Part shown: one piece after another, positions 11,145 to 23,684 of the stretch | How positions within the stretch are numbered: the stretch's first letter is position 1 | How the letters are laid out: every line of letters begins with the position of its first letter | Assembly: GCF_000399685.1 (NCBI RefSeq) | Contig: NZ_KB976987.1 | Coordinates: 2,867,954 to 2,931,953 of the forward strand | Reading direction: 5' to 3' | Source of the DNA: Acinetobacter pittii ANC 4050 | Lineage (GTDB): Bacteria > Pseudomonadota > Gammaproteobacteria > Pseudomonadales > Moraxellaceae | Length of the DNA stretch: 64,000 bases | Program-made: the position numbers and the translations under genes | Notes under the pieces: generated by a model | Told to the model about the DNA's origin: nothing | What the model saw: the letters and a program-made list of their open reading frames with translations, nothing else | The model's database searches: none

Positions 11145-12065
11145 TTAGTTTTGCTCTTGGATTAATTCACTCTTTTTAGGACTGACCTTCTTTTGAGCCA
11201 TGATAATACCAATTAAGATAACAATCCCACCTAGCGTATGATAAATGGTCCACTGTTCAGATAACCAGACGCTTGCAATAACTGCTGTAAAAACAGGAAC
11301 CAAGTTCATAAAAATACTTGTTCTATTAGGACCAAGCTGTTGAACAGCTAACATCCAAACTAACGGCGCGATGAGCGAAGCAAATACGCCCGCATAAATA
11401 GCGCTTGGTGCATTTTCTACATTTAAAGCATCAAGTCCAAACCAGAGAATTAAAGGAATATGAAATATTACAGAAAATCCAATCTGAACATATAAGCTTG
11501 TCATAATTGGTAGAGGTAACTGCCATTTTTTCAGGAAAACCCCATAAAATGCATAGAAGAATACGGCAATAATCATTAACGCATCACCAAGATGCCCGCC
11601 ACCACTTAATAACTTATTAATATTTCCTTGGGACATGACATATAGCAAGCCTGCAAAAGACAAAATACTGCCAAAAACTGCAAAGCGGTTAGGCACATCT
11701 TTTAAAATGGCAAGCGAAACAAAGATCGTAAAGATAGGAATAAATGCATTCACAATTCCCATATTGGTTGCACTGGTATAATGGGCAGCCGTATAAGCTA
11801 AACCTTGATAAAGTACCATCCCAAATGCACTTAGCACAGCAAGCTTAGGTAAATATGGTTTTACCAGTTGTCTTTGTCTCCAAACAGGCAAAAACATAAA
11901 GGGAGTCAAAATAATAAAAGCGATTAACCACCGATAGAAGCTAATACTTACCGGCGAGATATAATCCGAAACATAGCGGGTGACTACAATATTTAAAGAC
12001 CAAATCAGTACTGCCAAAATGGGAAAAATAAATGCCCATTTGTGATATTTCATGACCTGACTCAT
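11145..12065 (-). CDS. EamA-family (DMT) permease
   Basis: A 306-residue inner-membrane protein with ten predicted helices arranged as two EamA repeats (about residues 10-145 and 155-295). Typical features are IWSLNIVVTRY in helix 1 and GPNRTSIFMNLVPVF in the second repeat. Members export amino acids or other small metabolites; the substrate cannot be read from the sequence. It lies 104 nt downstream of the tetR-like gene on the same strand, with an imperfect inverted repeat in the gap. Confidence 0.88.
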   Translation of the reverse strand: MSQVMKYHKWAFIFPILAVLIWSLNIVVTRYVSDYISPVSISFYRWLIAFIILTPFMFLPVWRQRQLVKPYLPKLAVLSAFGMVLYQGLAYTAAHYTSATNMGIVNAFIPIFTIFVSLAILKDVPNRFAVFGSILSFAGLLYVMSQGNINKLLSGGGHLGDALMIIAVFFYAFYGVFLKKWQLPLPIMTSLYVQIGFSVIFHIPLILWFGLDALNVENAPSAIYAGVFASLIAPLVWMLAVQQLGPNRTSIFMNLVPVFTAVIASVWLSEQWTIYHTLGGIVILIGIIMAQKKVSPKKSELIQEQN

Positions 12066-12099
12066 AACAATGCACCCTCTACAAAAGAGATTTTATTTT

Positions 12100-12164
12100 G
12101 GAGAATGTCTTAATAAATTGAAATATCGTATTTCCGACATTGATATTGAACTTAGGACATCTCC
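12100..12164. repeat. Imperfect inverted repeat between tetR-like gene and EamA gene
   Basis: GGAGAATGTCTTAA at 12100-12113 faces TTAGGACATCTCC at 12152-12164 (one insertion and one mismatch). A smaller dyad AAATAT/TATTT lies between them. It lies in the 5' region of the EamA gene and may be a binding site or an RNA structure. No T run follows it. Confidence 0.4.
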
Positions 12165-12169
12165 CTTTT

Positions 12170-12814
12170 TTAAAATAATGTCCAAGCTTTCATGGCATGC
12201 TCTACAACTTTATGCAATTGCTCAGTACTCGCGCCGTCTCTGGCCTGAATAGTAAGGCCTTGAATGACTGTAGCATAAAAATCTGTCATTTCCTGTAGAG
12301 GAGCATTGGCAGATAAATCACCCTGCTCGACACCTTGTTGAAGACGTTTTAATAATTTTTCTTTGGTCTTTATGCGTTTATCCAATAGATTTTGCTGCAC
12401 ATCTTGAGTGGCATCAGAACAATTCATGGCAGCAACCACCAACATACAACCTGCGGGCTTATTCGGTTGAATTAAGCGTTTTACATTGTCATAAAGATAT
12501 AACTCAAAAGCGATTTTTGCCGTTTTTGCTTCTAAAAAAATGGTTTCTATGGGACATGCTTCATGAGCCAAATAGTAATCAATACTTTTATAAAACAGCC
12601 CTGCCTTATCCCCAAAGGTACTATATAAGCTCGGTGCTGTAATTTCTAAAGCTTGCGTTAAGTCGCTAATAGATGTTGCTTCATAGCCATGCTCCCAAAA
12701 GAGCAACATTGCTTTTTGCAAAACCTCTTGCTCATTAAAGCATTTAGGACGCCCACGCTTCTTTTTTAGCGTTTCTTCAGTAACAACAAGGTCTGTTTCA
12801 TGCCTATTTGTCAT
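12170..12814 (-). CDS. TetR/AcrR-family repressor
   Basis: A 214-residue regulator counted from ATG 12814. A longer frame to 12877 exists, but it would run through one of the operator-like palindromes and adds a non-conserved leader. A basic stretch (KKKRGRPK) precedes the TetR helix-turn-helix (NEQEVLQKAMLLFWEHGYEATSISDLTQALEI). The C-terminal domain resembles the TetR_C of YcdC/NemR-like proteins (PAGCMLVVAAMN). It is divergent from the MFS pump gene and two dyads of the same consensus lie between them. It probably represses the pump and itself. Confidence 0.88.
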   Translation of the reverse strand: MTNRHETDLVVTEETLKKKRGRPKCFNEQEVLQKAMLLFWEHGYEATSISDLTQALEITAPSLYSTFGDKAGLFYKSIDYYLAHEACPIETIFLEAKTAKIAFELYLYDNVKRLIQPNKPAGCMLVVAAMNCSDATQDVQQNLLDKRIKTKEKLLKRLQQGVEQGDLSANAPLQEMTDFYATVIQGLTIQARDGASTEQLHKVVEHAMKAWTLF

Positions 12815-12833
12815 AAAGATCACATCTATTTTT

Positions 12834-12847
12834 ATAACAATCGTTAT
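12834..12847. promoter_or_regulatory. Operator-like dyad 1 (ATAACAATCGTTAT)
   Basis: A 14-bp dyad with ATAAC/GTTAT arms, just upstream of the tetR-like start. It shares the TAAYNATCGTTA pattern with the dyad at 12891-12904, suggesting two sites for the same regulator. Confidence 0.6.
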
Positions 12848-12890
12848 TAAATTAATTGACGTTCGATTTTTTATCAACTATTTTATTTTC

Positions 12891-12904
12891 ATAATGATCG
12901 TTAG
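12891..12904. promoter_or_regulatory. Operator-like dyad 2 (ATAATGATCGTTAG)
   Basis: The second copy of the TAAYNATCGTTA dyad, 57 bp from the first and 55 bp upstream of the MFS start. It is placed to control the pump promoter. Confidence 0.6.
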
Positions 12905-12958
12905 TTAATTAATAAATTGCCTTTCTTTACTCCAAATTTAGACAAGTAAGGATCTCCT

Positions 12959-14173
12959 ATGGACCAATCTTCTATTTCTAAAGCGCGACCCACGACCTCC
13001 ACTCAAGGGAGCTGGTTTGCTATTTTGGCCGTTTCTATTGCTGCATTTGCATTAGTAACAAGTGAATTTTTACCTGTTGGTGTTTTAAATAGTGTCGCAA
13101 CTGATTTAAATATTTCTGTAGGTACAGCAGGCCTGATTATTACTGTACCCGGCATTATGGCAGCAATTGCGGCACCTCTATTGCCTGTATCCGTAAAACA
13201 ACTTGATCGGCGTTATGTACTTATCTTGCTGACGGCCATTATGGTGATTGCCAATACCATTACTGCCTTTGCTGAAAACTTTCATGTTTTATTGTTGAGC
13301 CGTTTAATTTTAGGTATTTCAATTGGTGGTTTCTGGGCGACAGCAATTGCTTTAAGTGGAAAATTAGCTCCTTCACATCTTCCTATTGCTAAAGCAACTG
13401 CGGTCGTGATGGCAGGTGTAACTTTTGCTACAGTTTTAGGTGTGCCTATTGGAACATGGCTAAGTGAATTTTATGGTTGGCGCAGCGCTTTTGGAATTAC
13501 AGCAGGCATTGGCTTAATTGTTTTAATCTTACAATTAATCTTTTTACCTAAACTTGTACCGGACTCGGCAATTCACCTGAAAGACTTACCAGCACTCTTA
13601 CGTACGCCCAAAGCACGTAGTGGTATGTTAATTGTCTTACTGATTGGACTTGCTCATTTCTGTGCCTATAGCTATTTAGCCCCTTTCTTTAAAAATGTTG
13701 CCGGTTTCAATGGCACAACCATTAGTTCATTATTATTGCTCTATGGTATTGCAGGTATTTTCGGAAATGCTTTTGCCGGATATAGTGGCAACCTAAATGT
13801 CCGTTATACATTAGCTTTTGTCGGTACATGCTTCGCAATCGTATTTTTTGGATTCCCTCTTTTTGCTATCCATGAGTTTGGTGCTATTGTCTTAACAGCT
13901 TTATGGGGATTCGCATTTGGCGCTTTCCCTACCTCTGCCAATATTTGGATGTTTGTACATGCACCAAATGCCGTTGAAAAAGGTATGCCTCTTTTTGTTG
14001 GTATGTTTCAGGTAATGATTGCAACAGGTTCTTTATTAGGTGGCTATGTAGTTGATCATTTCAATGAAAATACTTTAATTTATGGAGTATTAAGCTTCGT
14101 TGCCTTAGCATTACTAAGTACATTCACCTTAGCAAAAGGCTTAAATAATCCTAAAGCGACTTGTGAAAATTAA
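12959..14173 (+). CDS. MFS efflux transporter (DHA1, AraJ/SotB-like)
   Basis: A 404-residue permease with 12 predicted helices. Helix 1 (SIAAFALVTSEFLPVGVL) and the motif LSRLILGISIGGFWATAIAL resemble the AraJ/SotB/NepI group of drug, sugar or nucleoside exporters. The loop 2-3 motif is LDRRYVLIL. The start at 12959 follows AAGGATCTCCT. It is divergent from a TetR repressor and followed 21 nt later by an AraC-type gene, so two regulators flank it. The substrate is unknown. Confidence 0.88.
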   Translation: MDQSSISKARPTTSTQGSWFAILAVSIAAFALVTSEFLPVGVLNSVATDLNISVGTAGLIITVPGIMAAIAAPLLPVSVKQLDRRYVLILLTAIMVIANTITAFAENFHVLLLSRLILGISIGGFWATAIALSGKLAPSHLPIAKATAVVMAGVTFATVLGVPIGTWLSEFYGWRSAFGITAGIGLIVLILQLIFLPKLVPDSAIHLKDLPALLRTPKARSGMLIVLLIGLAHFCAYSYLAPFFKNVAGFNGTTISSLLLLYGIAGIFGNAFAGYSGNLNVRYTLAFVGTCFAIVFFGFPLFAIHEFGAIVLTALWGFAFGAFPTSANIWMFVHAPNAVEKGMPLFVGMFQVMIATGSLLGGYVVDHFNENTLIYGVLSFVALALLSTFTLAKGLNNPKATCEN

Positions 14174-14194
14174 AATATGAGTTAGAGCATATAG

Positions 14195-14959
14195 ATGAAC
14201 AATGAGGACCAAGCATTTTCTTTATTGAACAGTATAGAAGTTCATGAATTTCTATACCAAAAAGAAGATATTGTTCGTCCTCATGCATCTCTCTGGGGAG
14301 ATTTTAATTTTAGTTTGAATGGCATTTTGGAAATGCAAGTAGAGGAACAAATCTACTTATCTCCTCCAAGCTATGGGCTTTGGATTCCTCCTCAAACAGT
14401 TCATCAATCTACTCATATCGACCATGAAATTCATTATATCTGTATTCGGTTACACCCTAGCCTCTGCTCTATTTTAGGTAACGTATGTAAATGTTTTAGT
14501 ATTCAGCCTTTCTTTCGAACCTTAGTTCTCCAAATTTTAGAACAGCAAAAACAAACCGAACAACCTGAATACTTAGAACATCTTTTACAAGTTTTATTCG
14601 ATCAACTTAAACAAGCCCCTGCATATTCACATTATTTACCGCAAACGCGTCATCCTGTTTTATTGCCTATTCTAGAAAAACTTTCAGATCCTTTACTTTT
14701 TAATCACTCTTTACAGCAGTTGCTTCAGAACTTTTCAGTAAGTGATCGTCACTTATTACGTTTGAGTCAACAAGAGCTTCAGCTTTCGTTGTCCGAATGG
14801 AGAAATCGGGCCAAAATTGTTTATGCCATTCATCAGATTCGCCAAGGAACACCTATCAAGCGTTTAGCATACGATTTAGGTTATCAACATAGCTCAAGTT
14901 TTATTGAGTTTTTTAAACGTTACACTGGGCAAACGCCTATCCAAATCAGAAATAACTAG
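14195..14959 (+). CDS. AraC-family regulator
   Basis: A 254-residue regulator. An N-terminal cupin-like ligand domain (about 25-95, with SPPSYGLWIPPQTVHQST) precedes a C-terminal AraC double helix-turn-helix. The last repeat is well conserved (IKRLAYDLGYQHSSSFIEFFKRYTGQTP, about 223-250). It follows the MFS gene by 21 nt on the same strand, so it is probably co-transcribed and may tune the pump. The inducer is unknown. Confidence 0.87.
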   Translation: MNNEDQAFSLLNSIEVHEFLYQKEDIVRPHASLWGDFNFSLNGILEMQVEEQIYLSPPSYGLWIPPQTVHQSTHIDHEIHYICIRLHPSLCSILGNVCKCFSIQPFFRTLVLQILEQQKQTEQPEYLEHLLQVLFDQLKQAPAYSHYLPQTRHPVLLPILEKLSDPLLFNHSLQQLLQNFSVSDRHLLRLSQQELQLSLSEWRNRAKIVYAIHQIRQGTPIKRLAYDLGYQHSSSFIEFFKRYTGQTPIQIRNN

Positions 14960-15079
14960 AATTCAGATTATCTTTAAAAACTTTTTCTTTTTTGAACACG
15001 AATATTATTGCACTACCCCTCAATAGCAGTTAAAACAAATGCGTTACTTGATATCAATTACAATTTTTAGGAAAGACTC

Positions 15080-15625
15080 ATGACACAATCTGTATATCAC
15101 ATTCCAGTAAAAGCTATTTCAGGCGAAACGGTTGATCTTGAACAATATAAAGGTAAAGTTCTACTTATTGTAAATACTGCTTCTAAATGTGGTTTAACTC
15201 CACAATACGAAGGCTTAGAAAAACTTTATCAAGCAAAAAAAGATCAAGGTCTTGAAATTTTAGGTTTCCCTGCAAATAATTTTAAAGAGCAAGAACCGGG
15301 TTCTGATGAAGAAATTCAGCAATTTTGTTCATTAAATTATGATGTTCATTTTCCTTTATTTTCTAAGGTTTCTGTAGTCGGCGAAGACAAGCATCCACTT
15401 TACCAAGCTTTGACAGCAGCTCAACCAGAACGTACTGGTGAAGGTCCTTTCCGTGAGCGTTTAGAAGGCTTAGGTATTCCAACCAATCCCGCTCCAGAAG
15501 TTTTATGGAATTTCGAAAAGTTCTTAATTAATAAGAATGGTGAAGTCGTGGCTCGCTTTGCTCCAAACATAACAGCAGACGACGAACAAATTGTTAAAGC
15601 AGTTGAAGCAGAATTAGCAAAATAA
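15080..15625 (+). CDS. Glutathione peroxidase family protein
   Basis: A 181-residue thiol peroxidase of the GPx/BtuE family. The peroxidatic Cys37 lies in NTASKCGLTPQYEGL. The Gln motif region (GFPANNFKEQEPGS) and WNFEKFLI complete the active site. It is a cysteine, not selenocysteine, enzyme, so it may use thioredoxin as well as glutathione to reduce hydroperoxides. The start follows TAGGAAAGACTC. It appears monocistronic, with its own terminator. Confidence 0.93.
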   Translation: MTQSVYHIPVKAISGETVDLEQYKGKVLLIVNTASKCGLTPQYEGLEKLYQAKKDQGLEILGFPANNFKEQEPGSDEEIQQFCSLNYDVHFPLFSKVSVVGEDKHPLYQALTAAQPERTGEGPFRERLEGLGIPTNPAPEVLWNFEKFLINKNGEVVARFAPNITADDEQIVKAVEAELAK

Positions 15626-15640
15626 AATTTTTAAACGTGA

Positions 15641-15668
15641 AAAAGGGCGTTTTATACGCTCTTTTTTA
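15641..15668 (+). terminator. Terminator after the glutathione peroxidase gene
   Basis: AGGGCGT pairs with ACGCTCT (one G-T pair), followed by a T run (CTTTTTTATT). Confidence 0.75.
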
Positions 15669-15765
15669 TTATCCTTGCAAATGTTGTTAGTTTGCAAAAA
15701 TACAATCTTTCTTCATATTTTATGCCTATAGTACCTATTTGCTTTATTTGATGTTGTTTGTAGTT

Positions 15766-16362
15766 ATGAAAAAAGTTTTACAGGGTGCATTTCTTCCTTT
15801 TGTAATTTTTGCCTCAGGCATGCTTTTACTCGGGTGTGATCAAGCACAAGACCATGCTAATGATCAAGAAAAGACTGAGATAACTGAACAATCATCTGAC
15901 CAACCTCTTGAGCAACAAGAGTCCGATATTGCACCTAATAAAACTGAACTTAAAAGCGGTAATATTTTTTATATGGTCCGTGACGCTGCTAATTTACAGA
16001 TTAAAGCTGGTGACTATGTTGAACAACTTAAAGATACTCAGCTGGATGTTGAGCAAGCGATCCAAGATAAAAATAAGAACGAATTAAAAACTACAGTCAC
16101 AACTTTAAAACAGCAATTACAAGGATTAAATCAAGCTCTTCTGACTTTAGATATCAAAAGTCAGGAAATTGAAAATATTCGCCAAAGTTTATTACGTGCC
16201 AATCAACAAGCTCTTAGCATGCCATTACTGAATGGGGAATTAGATCAAATTGATTTTGACCAAATCGAAAAACAGCTTAATACCATTCAAATGGACATGG
16301 TGAAACTTGCTTCCATGATTATGGCTGGGGATGAAAAATCGGATTCAAAAACTGAATCTTAA
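15766..16362 (+). CDS. Putative lipoprotein with coiled-coil region
   Basis: A 198-residue protein counted from ATG 15766; a TTG 27 nt upstream is possible. The signal sequence ends in the lipobox LLLGC, so it should be lipid-anchored. A low-complexity acidic linker (Asp, Glu, Gln) is followed by a helical domain (about residues 65-185) rich in Gln, Leu and Lys that looks coiled-coil. I recognise no named family. It is convergent with atpC across a shared terminator. Confidence 0.75.
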   Translation: MKKVLQGAFLPFVIFASGMLLLGCDQAQDHANDQEKTEITEQSSDQPLEQQESDIAPNKTELKSGNIFYMVRDAANLQIKAGDYVEQLKDTQLDVEQAIQDKNKNELKTTVTTLKQQLQGLNQALLTLDIKSQEIENIRQSLLRANQQALSMPLLNGELDQIDFDQIEKQLNTIQMDMVKLASMIMAGDEKSDSKTES

Positions 16363-16373
16363 AAATTAACTCA

Positions 16374-16403
16374 TAAAAAAAGCCACCTTACGGTGGCTTT
16401 TTC
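16374..16403. terminator. Bidirectional terminator (lipoprotein / atpC)
   Basis: AGCCACC/GGTGGCT stem with A7 before and T5 after. It serves the plus-strand lipoprotein gene and the minus-strand atp operon. Confidence 0.9.
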
Positions 16404-16419
16404 AATCTCAAACCGGCAA

Positions 16420-16839
16420 TTAGAGTGCGCGATTTTTGATTTTACGGATAGTTTCAAGCTGTGCAGCGGTTTCTGCCAAGGCAGCCAACGCAGCAGCTGA
16501 GTCCAAATCACTCTTTTGGTTTGCAAGCAATTGTTCAGCATTTTTACGTGCTTCTAAGATTGCAGCTTCATCCAAGTTGTCAGCACGGATTGCAGTATCT
16601 GCAAGAACCGTTACAACATGAGGTTGAACTTCTAAAACACCGCCAGATACATAGACGATTTCTTCTGTACCATTTTCCAACTGAACACGAATTGGGCCCG
16701 GTTGAAGCAAGGTTACTAGTGGAGCATGTCCTGGCAAAATACCAAGTTCACCACCAGCACCTTTCGCGATTAACATCGTTACTGCGCCAGAGTAAATAGA
16801 CTCTTTAACACTTACGACATCACATTGCATAGTCGCCAT
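16420..16839 (-). CDS. atpC: ATP synthase F1 epsilon subunit
   Basis: A 139-residue central-stalk subunit and the last gene of the atp operon. The N-terminal beta-sandwich has the typical MLIAKGAGGELGILPGHAPL and the helical hairpin C-terminus follows (about 88-139). It couples rotation to catalysis and can inhibit ATP hydrolysis. It starts 17 nt after the atpD stop. Confidence 0.97.
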   Translation of the reverse strand: MATMQCDVVSVKESIYSGAVTMLIAKGAGGELGILPGHAPLVTLLQPGPIRVQLENGTEEIVYVSGGVLEVQPHVVTVLADTAIRADNLDEAAILEARKNAEQLLANQKSDLDSAAALAALAETAAQLETIRKIKNRAL

Positions 16840-16856
16840 GAGATGATCTCCTTAAA

Positions 16857-18266
<1,410 letters not shown>

Positions 18267-18281
18267 TCAAACTTAATAATG

Positions 18282-19151
18282 TTAAACGGCAGCGGCACCG
18301 CCAACGATCTCGGAAATTTCCTGAGTAATCGCGGCTTGACGCAGCTTGTTGTAAATGAGTTGTAGGTCTTTAATCAATTGTCCTGCGTTGTCTGTCGCTG
18401 CTTTCATCGCGACCATACGAGCTGACTGCTCACATGCAACGTTTTCAATCACACCTTGATAAACCATAGACTCGATATAGCGAACCAACAAACCATTTAA
18501 CAATTCTTCTGCTTCTGGTTCGTAGATATAGTCCCAACCATAAGTACGGTTGAGATCATCGCCTTCTTCTGCTGGTGCTAAAGGAACAAGTTGTTCTACT
18601 TTAGGCTGCTGAGTCATTGCATTAACGAAGCCATTTGATACGAGATAGATACGATCTAATTCGCCTTTATCAAATGCATCAAGCATAACTTGGACTGAGC
18701 CAGTTAACTGTTCCAAACTCGGCGCATCGCCAAGTTGGGTAGTTGCACCGAGCACTTTACCGCCGTAATTCTTAAAAAACGAAACCGCTTTTTGACCAAT
18801 TAAAGCAAATTCAACTTCAATTGACTGCTGTTGTTGTGCTTTGACATGCTGCACAACTTTCTTGAACAAGTTAATGTTCAAGCCACCTGCCAAACCACGA
18901 TCTGAAGACACTACGATATAGCCAACGCGCTTAACCGGGCGATCAACCATATAACGGTGTTTGTATTCAGGGTTTGCTTGTACCAAGTGAGCAATTACAC
19001 GGCGCATATTATCGGCATACGGACGGCCCTGAGCCATGCGCTCTTGCGCACGACGCATTTTAGAAGCAGCTACCATTTGCATCGCGCGAGTAATCTTTTG
19101 CGTGCTCTTGATACTAGCTACTTTGGCGCGAATTTCTTTTAAATTTGCCAT
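18282..19151 (-). CDS. atpG: ATP synthase F1 gamma subunit
   Basis: The 289-residue rotor shaft of F1. Conserved N-terminal helix ([32 protein letters not shown]) and C-terminal helix ([34 protein letters not shown]) form the coiled coil inside the alpha/beta hexamer. It lies between atpA and atpD in the standard order. Confidence 0.98.
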   Translation of the reverse strand: MANLKEIRAKVASIKSTQKITRAMQMVAASKMRRAQERMAQGRPYADNMRRVIAHLVQANPEYKHRYMVDRPVKRVGYIVVSSDRGLAGGLNINLFKKVVQHVKAQQQQSIEVEFALIGQKAVSFFKNYGGKVLGATTQLGDAPSLEQLTGSVQVMLDAFDKGELDRIYLVSNGFVNAMTQQPKVEQLVPLAPAEEGDDLNRTYGWDYIYEPEAEELLNGLLVRYIESMVYQGVIENVACEQSARMVAMKAATDNAGQLIKDLQLIYNKLRQAAITQEISEIVGGAAAV

Positions 19152-19228
19152 ACGCTTAACCTAGTATTCGAAAGCTCTTTCGAGCTTCCGAAGGTTGATC
19201 CGTGAACCAAACTTAACTAAAACTGAAC

Positions 19229-20773
19229 TTAGTAAGTTTGAGTCGCTTTAAAGCTTTCAATACCTGCTTTGATTGCTGCTTCGATGTCTTTGTTGTAGTC
19301 ACCAGTTTCATCGATTTGTTTCATCAACGGAGCATATTCTGAGCGGAAGTAAGAAATTAACGCAGCATCAAAGTCTACGATTTTCTTAACTTCTACGTCA
19401 GCCATGTAGCCTTCGTTAGATGCATAAACAGAAACAGCTTGGTCAGCAATTGAGTAAGGAGCATATTGTTTTTGCTTCATTAACTCAGTTACACGTTGAC
19501 CATGTTCAAGTTGCTTACGAGTTGCTTCGTCAAGGTCAGAAGCGAACTGAGCAAACGCAGCCAATTCACGGTATTGTGCTAAAGCGGTACGGATACCACC
19601 AGACAATTTTTTGATGATCTTAGTTTGAGCAGAACCACCAACACGAGATACAGAGATACCCGCGTTCACAGCAGGACGAATACCTGCGTTGAATAATGAT
19701 GTTTCTAAGAAGATCTGACCGTCAGTAATCGAAATTACGTTCGTTGGTACGAATGCAGATACGTCACCTGCTTGAGTTTCAATAATTGGCAATGCAGTTA
19801 AAGAACCAGTTTGACCAGTTACTGCGCCATTAGTGAATTTCTCAACGTAATCAGCAGATACACGAGAAGCACGTTCAAGAAGACGTGAGTGAAGATAGAA
19901 TACGTCACCCGGATACGCTTCACGACCTGGTGGACGACGTAAAAGTAATGAAATTTGACGGTAAGCAACAGCTTGCTTAGACAAATCATCATAAATAATA
20001 AGAGCGTCTTCACCGCGGTCACGGAAGTATTCACCCATTGTACAGCCAGAGTACGGAGCTAAATACTGCATTGCAGCAGGATCAGCAGCCGCAGCAGCGA
20101 CAACAGTTGTATACGCCATAGCGCCAGTTTCTTCTAGCTTACGTACAACGTTTGCAATTGTTGATTGTTTTTGACCAATCGCAACGTATACACACTTAAT
20201 GCCAGAGTTTTTCTGAGCGATAATCGCATCGATCGCCATCGCTGTTTTACCAGTTTGACGGTCACCGATGATCAACTCACGTTGGCCACGGCCAACAGGA
20301 ATCATTGTATCAACTGATTTATAACCAGTTTGAACAGGCTCATCTACAGACTGACGCCAAATTACGCCTGGTGCTACTTTTTCAACAGCATCAGTTAATT
20401 TCGCATCAATTGGGCCTTTACCATCAATTGGGTTACCCAAAGCGTCGACAACACGGCCAAGAAGTTCAGGACCAACTGGAACTTCTAATACACGACCTGT
20501 ACAACGAGCTTTTTGACCTTCTTGAAGGCTTAGGTAGTTACCTAAAACAACGGCACCCACTGAATCCTGTTCTAGGTTCAGTGCCATACCAAATAAGCCG
20601 CCGTCGAATTCGATCATTTCACCGTACATTGCATCAGCAAGACCGTGAATGCGCACGATACCGTCGGATACCATAACAATGGTACCTTCGTTTTTAGCGG
20701 TCGCGCTGGTGTCCAGATCTCCGATACGCTGTTTAATGAGCGCACTGATCTCGGATGGATTCAGTTGTTGCAT
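19229..20773 (-). CDS. atpA: ATP synthase F1 alpha subunit
   Basis: The 514-residue non-catalytic nucleotide-binding subunit. The start is ATG 20773 ([10 protein letters not shown]), preceded by GAGGAA at the right distance; a frame extended by five codons has no support. The P-loop is GDRQTGKT and the family signature [17 protein letters not shown] is intact. Confidence 0.98.
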   Translation of the reverse strand: MQQLNPSEISALIKQRIGDLDTSATAKNEGTIVMVSDGIVRIHGLADAMYGEMIEFDGGLFGMALNLEQDSVGAVVLGNYLSLQEGQKARCTGRVLEVPVGPELLGRVVDALGNPIDGKGPIDAKLTDAVEKVAPGVIWRQSVDEPVQTGYKSVDTMIPVGRGQRELIIGDRQTGKTAMAIDAIIAQKNSGIKCVYVAIGQKQSTIANVVRKLEETGAMAYTTVVAAAAADPAAMQYLAPYSGCTMGEYFRDRGEDALIIYDDLSKQAVAYRQISLLLRRPPGREAYPGDVFYLHSRLLERASRVSADYVEKFTNGAVTGQTGSLTALPIIETQAGDVSAFVPTNVISITDGQIFLETSLFNAGIRPAVNAGISVSRVGGSAQTKIIKKLSGGIRTALAQYRELAAFAQFASDLDEATRKQLEHGQRVTELMKQKQYAPYSIADQAVSVYASNEGYMADVEVKKIVDFDAALISYFRSEYAPLMKQIDETGDYNKDIEAAIKAGIESFKATQTY

Positions 20774-20819
20774 TGCGCTATTCCTCAATCTTTTATTAGT
20801 TCAGTCTTCATCATTTGCA

Positions 20820-21356
20820 TTATGCAAGAAGACGAGTACGCATTTTTTCAAGCTTGTTAAGCGCAGAATCATCTATCACTTGATCGCCTGCACGAATTAC
20901 AACACCTGCAATAAGCTCAGGTTTAACTTCAACTGAAACAGTTACAGTACTGTTAAAACGCTTTTCTAAAGCAGATTTCAACAGTTGCTCTTGTTCAGCA
21001 GTTAATGGGAAAGCCGATTCAATCACGACATCCACATTGTTGTTATTCTGTGATTTAAGCTGTTCATATTCTGCTTCAATTTCAGGTAACAACATTAAAC
21101 GATCGTTATCTGCAAGAAGTGTCAAAAAGTTAGACACTGCTTGAGATTGATCTTCACCTAAAACTTTAGCAAAAAGCTTCACTTGCTCCGCAGGAGTAAG
21201 TTCAGGGCGATTTAAATAAGCGGAAAATGCTTCGTCTTGCACCGCAGCACTGAGCACTTGTAACGCATTCGACCAATTGTCTGTTGCACCTTGCTCAGAA
21301 GCATAAGCAAATGCTGCTTTGGCATACGGACGTGCCAACGTCAAGAGTTCAGCCAT
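20820..21356 (-). CDS. atpH: ATP synthase F1 delta subunit
   Basis: The 178-residue peripheral-stalk subunit linking the top of F1 to the b dimer. It begins [19 protein letters not shown] and has the C-terminal signature region [23 protein letters not shown]. It lies 12 nt downstream of atpF. Confidence 0.97.
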   Translation of the reverse strand: MAELLTLARPYAKAAFAYASEQGATDNWSNALQVLSAAVQDEAFSAYLNRPELTPAEQVKLFAKVLGEDQSQAVSNFLTLLADNDRLMLLPEIEAEYEQLKSQNNNNVDVVIESAFPLTAEQEQLLKSALEKRFNSTVTVSVEVKPELIAGVVIRAGDQVIDDSALNKLEKMRTRLLA

Positions 21357-21368
21357 AATTCGCCTCGC

Positions 21369-21839
21369 TTAAAGTTTAGCAGCCAGCTGAGACAGCATGG
21401 CGTTATGAGCTTCTGCGTCAACTTGCTGGTTCAGGATTTTTTCTGCACCAGTTACTGCCAAAGCAGCTACTTGTTGACGTAATTCTTCGCGAGCAGAATT
21501 GATTTCTTGATCAACAGCTTCTTTAGCCTGTTGACGAATACGCTCACCTTCAGCCGCAGCTTGAGTACGAGCTTCTTCGATCAATTGCGCTGCACGACGG
21601 TTCGCTTGTTCGATCAATTGAGCCGCTTGTGCTTTAGCTGCATCAAGCTCTTGCTTAACTTGCGCTTGTGCATCGGCAAGGTCAGCTTTCGCTTTTTCTG
21701 CTGCATTTAAGCCATCAGCAATTTTACGCTGACGCTCACTAATCGCATTGATTAGTGGTGGCCAAACAAACTTCATGCAGAATGCAACAAAGAATGCAAA
21801 CGCAATCGCTTGACCAATCAATGTGAGGTTGATATTCAT
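21369..21839 (-). CDS. atpF: ATP synthase Fo b subunit
   Basis: The 156-residue peripheral-stalk subunit. One N-terminal membrane helix (about residues 4-25) is followed by a long charged Ala/Glu/Gln-rich coiled coil. It starts [14 protein letters not shown] and is E. coli-like in length. Confidence 0.97.
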
Positions 21840-21877
21840 TGCAATTCCTCAAATAGTGGATTTAGGAATTAAGATGA

Positions 21878-22156
<279 letters not shown>

Positions 22157-22207
22157 TTAAATTAAAAAAATTCAGCCCAACCATCATTTGATAGTTAGGC
22201 AATACCA

Positions 22208-23086
<879 letters not shown>

Positions 23087-23187
23087 TCACACCTGGTCAA
23101 TGTCAATTACTAAAAAGAAGGGAAACGAACATCGGCGCACTGTCGATATCTCGCTACCCTCCAAAAAATCTTCAATTCTTCTTGTTT

Positions 23188-23586
23188 CTACACCCGTTTT
23201 TGTAGACGTGACACCCAGAACGGAGCGACCCACGACATTGCCTGAACGAGAATAAAACCAAACAGCAATGCTAACGGTGATAAAGGTTTAACATTGCTCA
23301 AAATCAAAATAAATCCAACGATCATGATTGCAAATTTGCCTAACATGCCCCTATACATGTTAGACAGCACTTGTTTTGATGCTCGTGCACCTGCTGTTCT
23401 GAAGGATTGCCACGAAAAATAACTCGTCGCAAGCCAGCAGACCAATGCACCAAGTGCCGCACTTAATGCTGCTGTCATGTCTTTTATGCTCCACGCTACA
23501 AGAGCGGAAACAGGGATCATACATGCTTGTAAGAAGACCAAAGCTTTTGCTAATCGTCGGTCAATCAAGCGACTAGTTTGGCTCAT
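23188..23586 (-). CDS. atpI: ATP synthase subunit I
   Basis: A 132-residue membrane protein with four predicted helices and the first gene of the atp operon. AtpI proteins help assemble the c ring and may assist magnesium supply; they are weakly conserved. Assignment rests mainly on position and topology. It lies 104 nt upstream of atpB and about 57 nt downstream of the predicted operon start site. Confidence 0.88.
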   Translation of the reverse strand: MSQTSRLIDRRLAKALVFLQACMIPVSALVAWSIKDMTAALSAALGALVCWLATSYFSWQSFRTAGARASKQVLSNMYRGMLGKFAIMIVGFILILSNVKPLSPLALLFGFILVQAMSWVAPFWVSRLQKRV

Positions 23587-23649
23587 TTTTATCCACTCAC
23601 AGCATAAATGCTTGACAAGTTTAGCTGATGATCGCTTTTAATCGCAGGC

Positions 23650-23678
23650 ATTATAGAGTTACACCCCTGAACATGCAA
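23650..23678 (-). promoter_or_regulatory. atp operon promoter
   Basis: On the minus strand a TTGCAT -35 and a perfect TATAAT -10 are separated by 17 nt, 64 nt upstream of the atpI start. This is the best sigma-70 match ahead of the operon. Confidence 0.7.
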
Positions 23679-23684
23679 TCTTTT

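Noticed and set aside
12815..12877. Longer N-terminus of the TetR-like regulator
   Set aside because: It would place an operator-like dyad inside the coding sequence and adds residues unlike the family.
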